In this document: positions 32,063 through 32,117 of the stretch, piece after piece
How positions within the stretch are numbered: the first letter of the stretch is position 1
Layout: each line of letters starts with the position of its first letter
Assembly (NCBI GenBank): GCA_019416065.1
Contig: DXYB01000024.1
Span: forward strand, 1 to 32,117
DNA: 32,117 bases
Reading direction: 5' to 3'
Origin: Acidaminococcus sp.
GTDB lineage: Bacteria > Bacillota > Negativicutes > Acidaminococcales > Acidaminococcaceae
Program-made: the position numbers and the translations under genes
Notes under the pieces: generated by a model
What the model was told of the DNA's origin: nothing
The model's input: only the letters and a program-made list of their open reading frames with translations
The model's database searches: none

Positions 32063-32117
32063 GGGTTCTATAATAAATGTTGGGGTCTTGTGGACGTTTA
32101 CCTTCACAAAACCCCAT
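32063..32117 (+). mobile_element. End of a second ISL3-like insertion sequence at the right edge
   Basis: GGGTTCTATAATAAATG begins at 32063 and is followed by a long hairpin: TGGGGTCTTGTG (32081-32092) pairs with CACAAAACCCCA (32105-32116), 11 of 12 pairs. The first 23 bases share 18 positions with the left-edge terminus when one gap is allowed. The inner sequence differs, so it may be the opposite end of the same element or another family member. The transposase would lie beyond the window. Confidence 0.55.

Noticed and set aside
1..32117. CRISPR arrays, rRNA genes, prophage or intact transposase genes
   Set aside because: No regularly spaced repeats, rRNA sequence, phage structural genes or complete transposase ORF could be seen.

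Overview
The window looks like chromosomal DNA of a Negativicutes bacterium, most likely an Acidaminococcus. The truncated gene at the left edge encodes a protein that I recognise as very close to HgdA of Acidaminococcus fermentans, the alpha subunit of (R)-2-hydroxyglutaryl-CoA dehydratase, which is the hallmark enzyme of glutamate fermentation in that genus. A GltS-type sodium/glutamate symporter at the right edge fits the same lifestyle. Other Firmicutes-type features are feoA-feoA-feoB, DUF368, cstA, phoH-ybeY-cdd-era-corC-recO and comEA-comEC-holA. No species assignment was tested by search.

Layout. 1-2494: hgdA on the minus strand, its last codons replaced by the end of an ISL3-like insertion sequence, with a divergent LysR regulator. 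2495-3603: an AT-rich islet holding one unrecognised membrane-anchored protein, a GC-rich palindrome and a solitary IS end. 3607-6981 (minus): a ferrous iron operon feoA-feoA-feoB followed by two very small Cys-rich membrane proteins, with a promoter overlapped by a DtxR-like palindrome and a strong terminator. 7032-8047 (minus): a DUF368 membrane protein. 8201-12450 (plus): methionine aminopeptidase, nitroreductase, C69 dipeptidase and a GH18 lipoprotein. 12453-14391 (minus): cstA, with an intrinsic-terminator hairpin in its leader, and the terminator of a small acidic-aromatic protein gene (14458-14643). 14759-15619 (plus): a fumarylacetoacetase-fold hydrolase. 15631-15784 (minus): tRNA-Val(GAC) with its own promoter and terminator. 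15879-22458 (plus): phoH-ybeY-cdd-era, corC-like, recO, a small membrane protein, exonuclease III and an ADP-ribosylglycohydrolase. 22473-23984 (minus): metallophosphoesterase and lgt. 24004-32005 (plus): leuS, comEA, comEC, holA and gltS. 32063-32117: a second, different ISL3-like end.

Functional picture. Most of the window is ordinary housekeeping: RNA maturation (PhoH, YbeY, Era), DNA repair and replication (RecO, ExoIII, HolA), translation (LeuS, tRNA-Val, MetAP), lipoprotein modification (Lgt) and DNA uptake (ComEA, ComEC). The transport and catabolic genes (GltS, CstA, PepD, HgdA) fit an amino-acid fermenter. Nothing here is a clear new defence or biosynthetic system. The most unusual signals are regulatory or structural: the HgdA-IS chimera, IS ends carrying hairpins whose stems covary, a terminator lying between two in-frame start codons of cstA, and a corC-like gene with no ATG, GTG or TTG at the position its ribosome-binding site indicates.

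No stretch longer than about 300 bases lacks a gene. Both window edges fall inside IS ends, so this is probably an assembly contig bounded by repeated elements.
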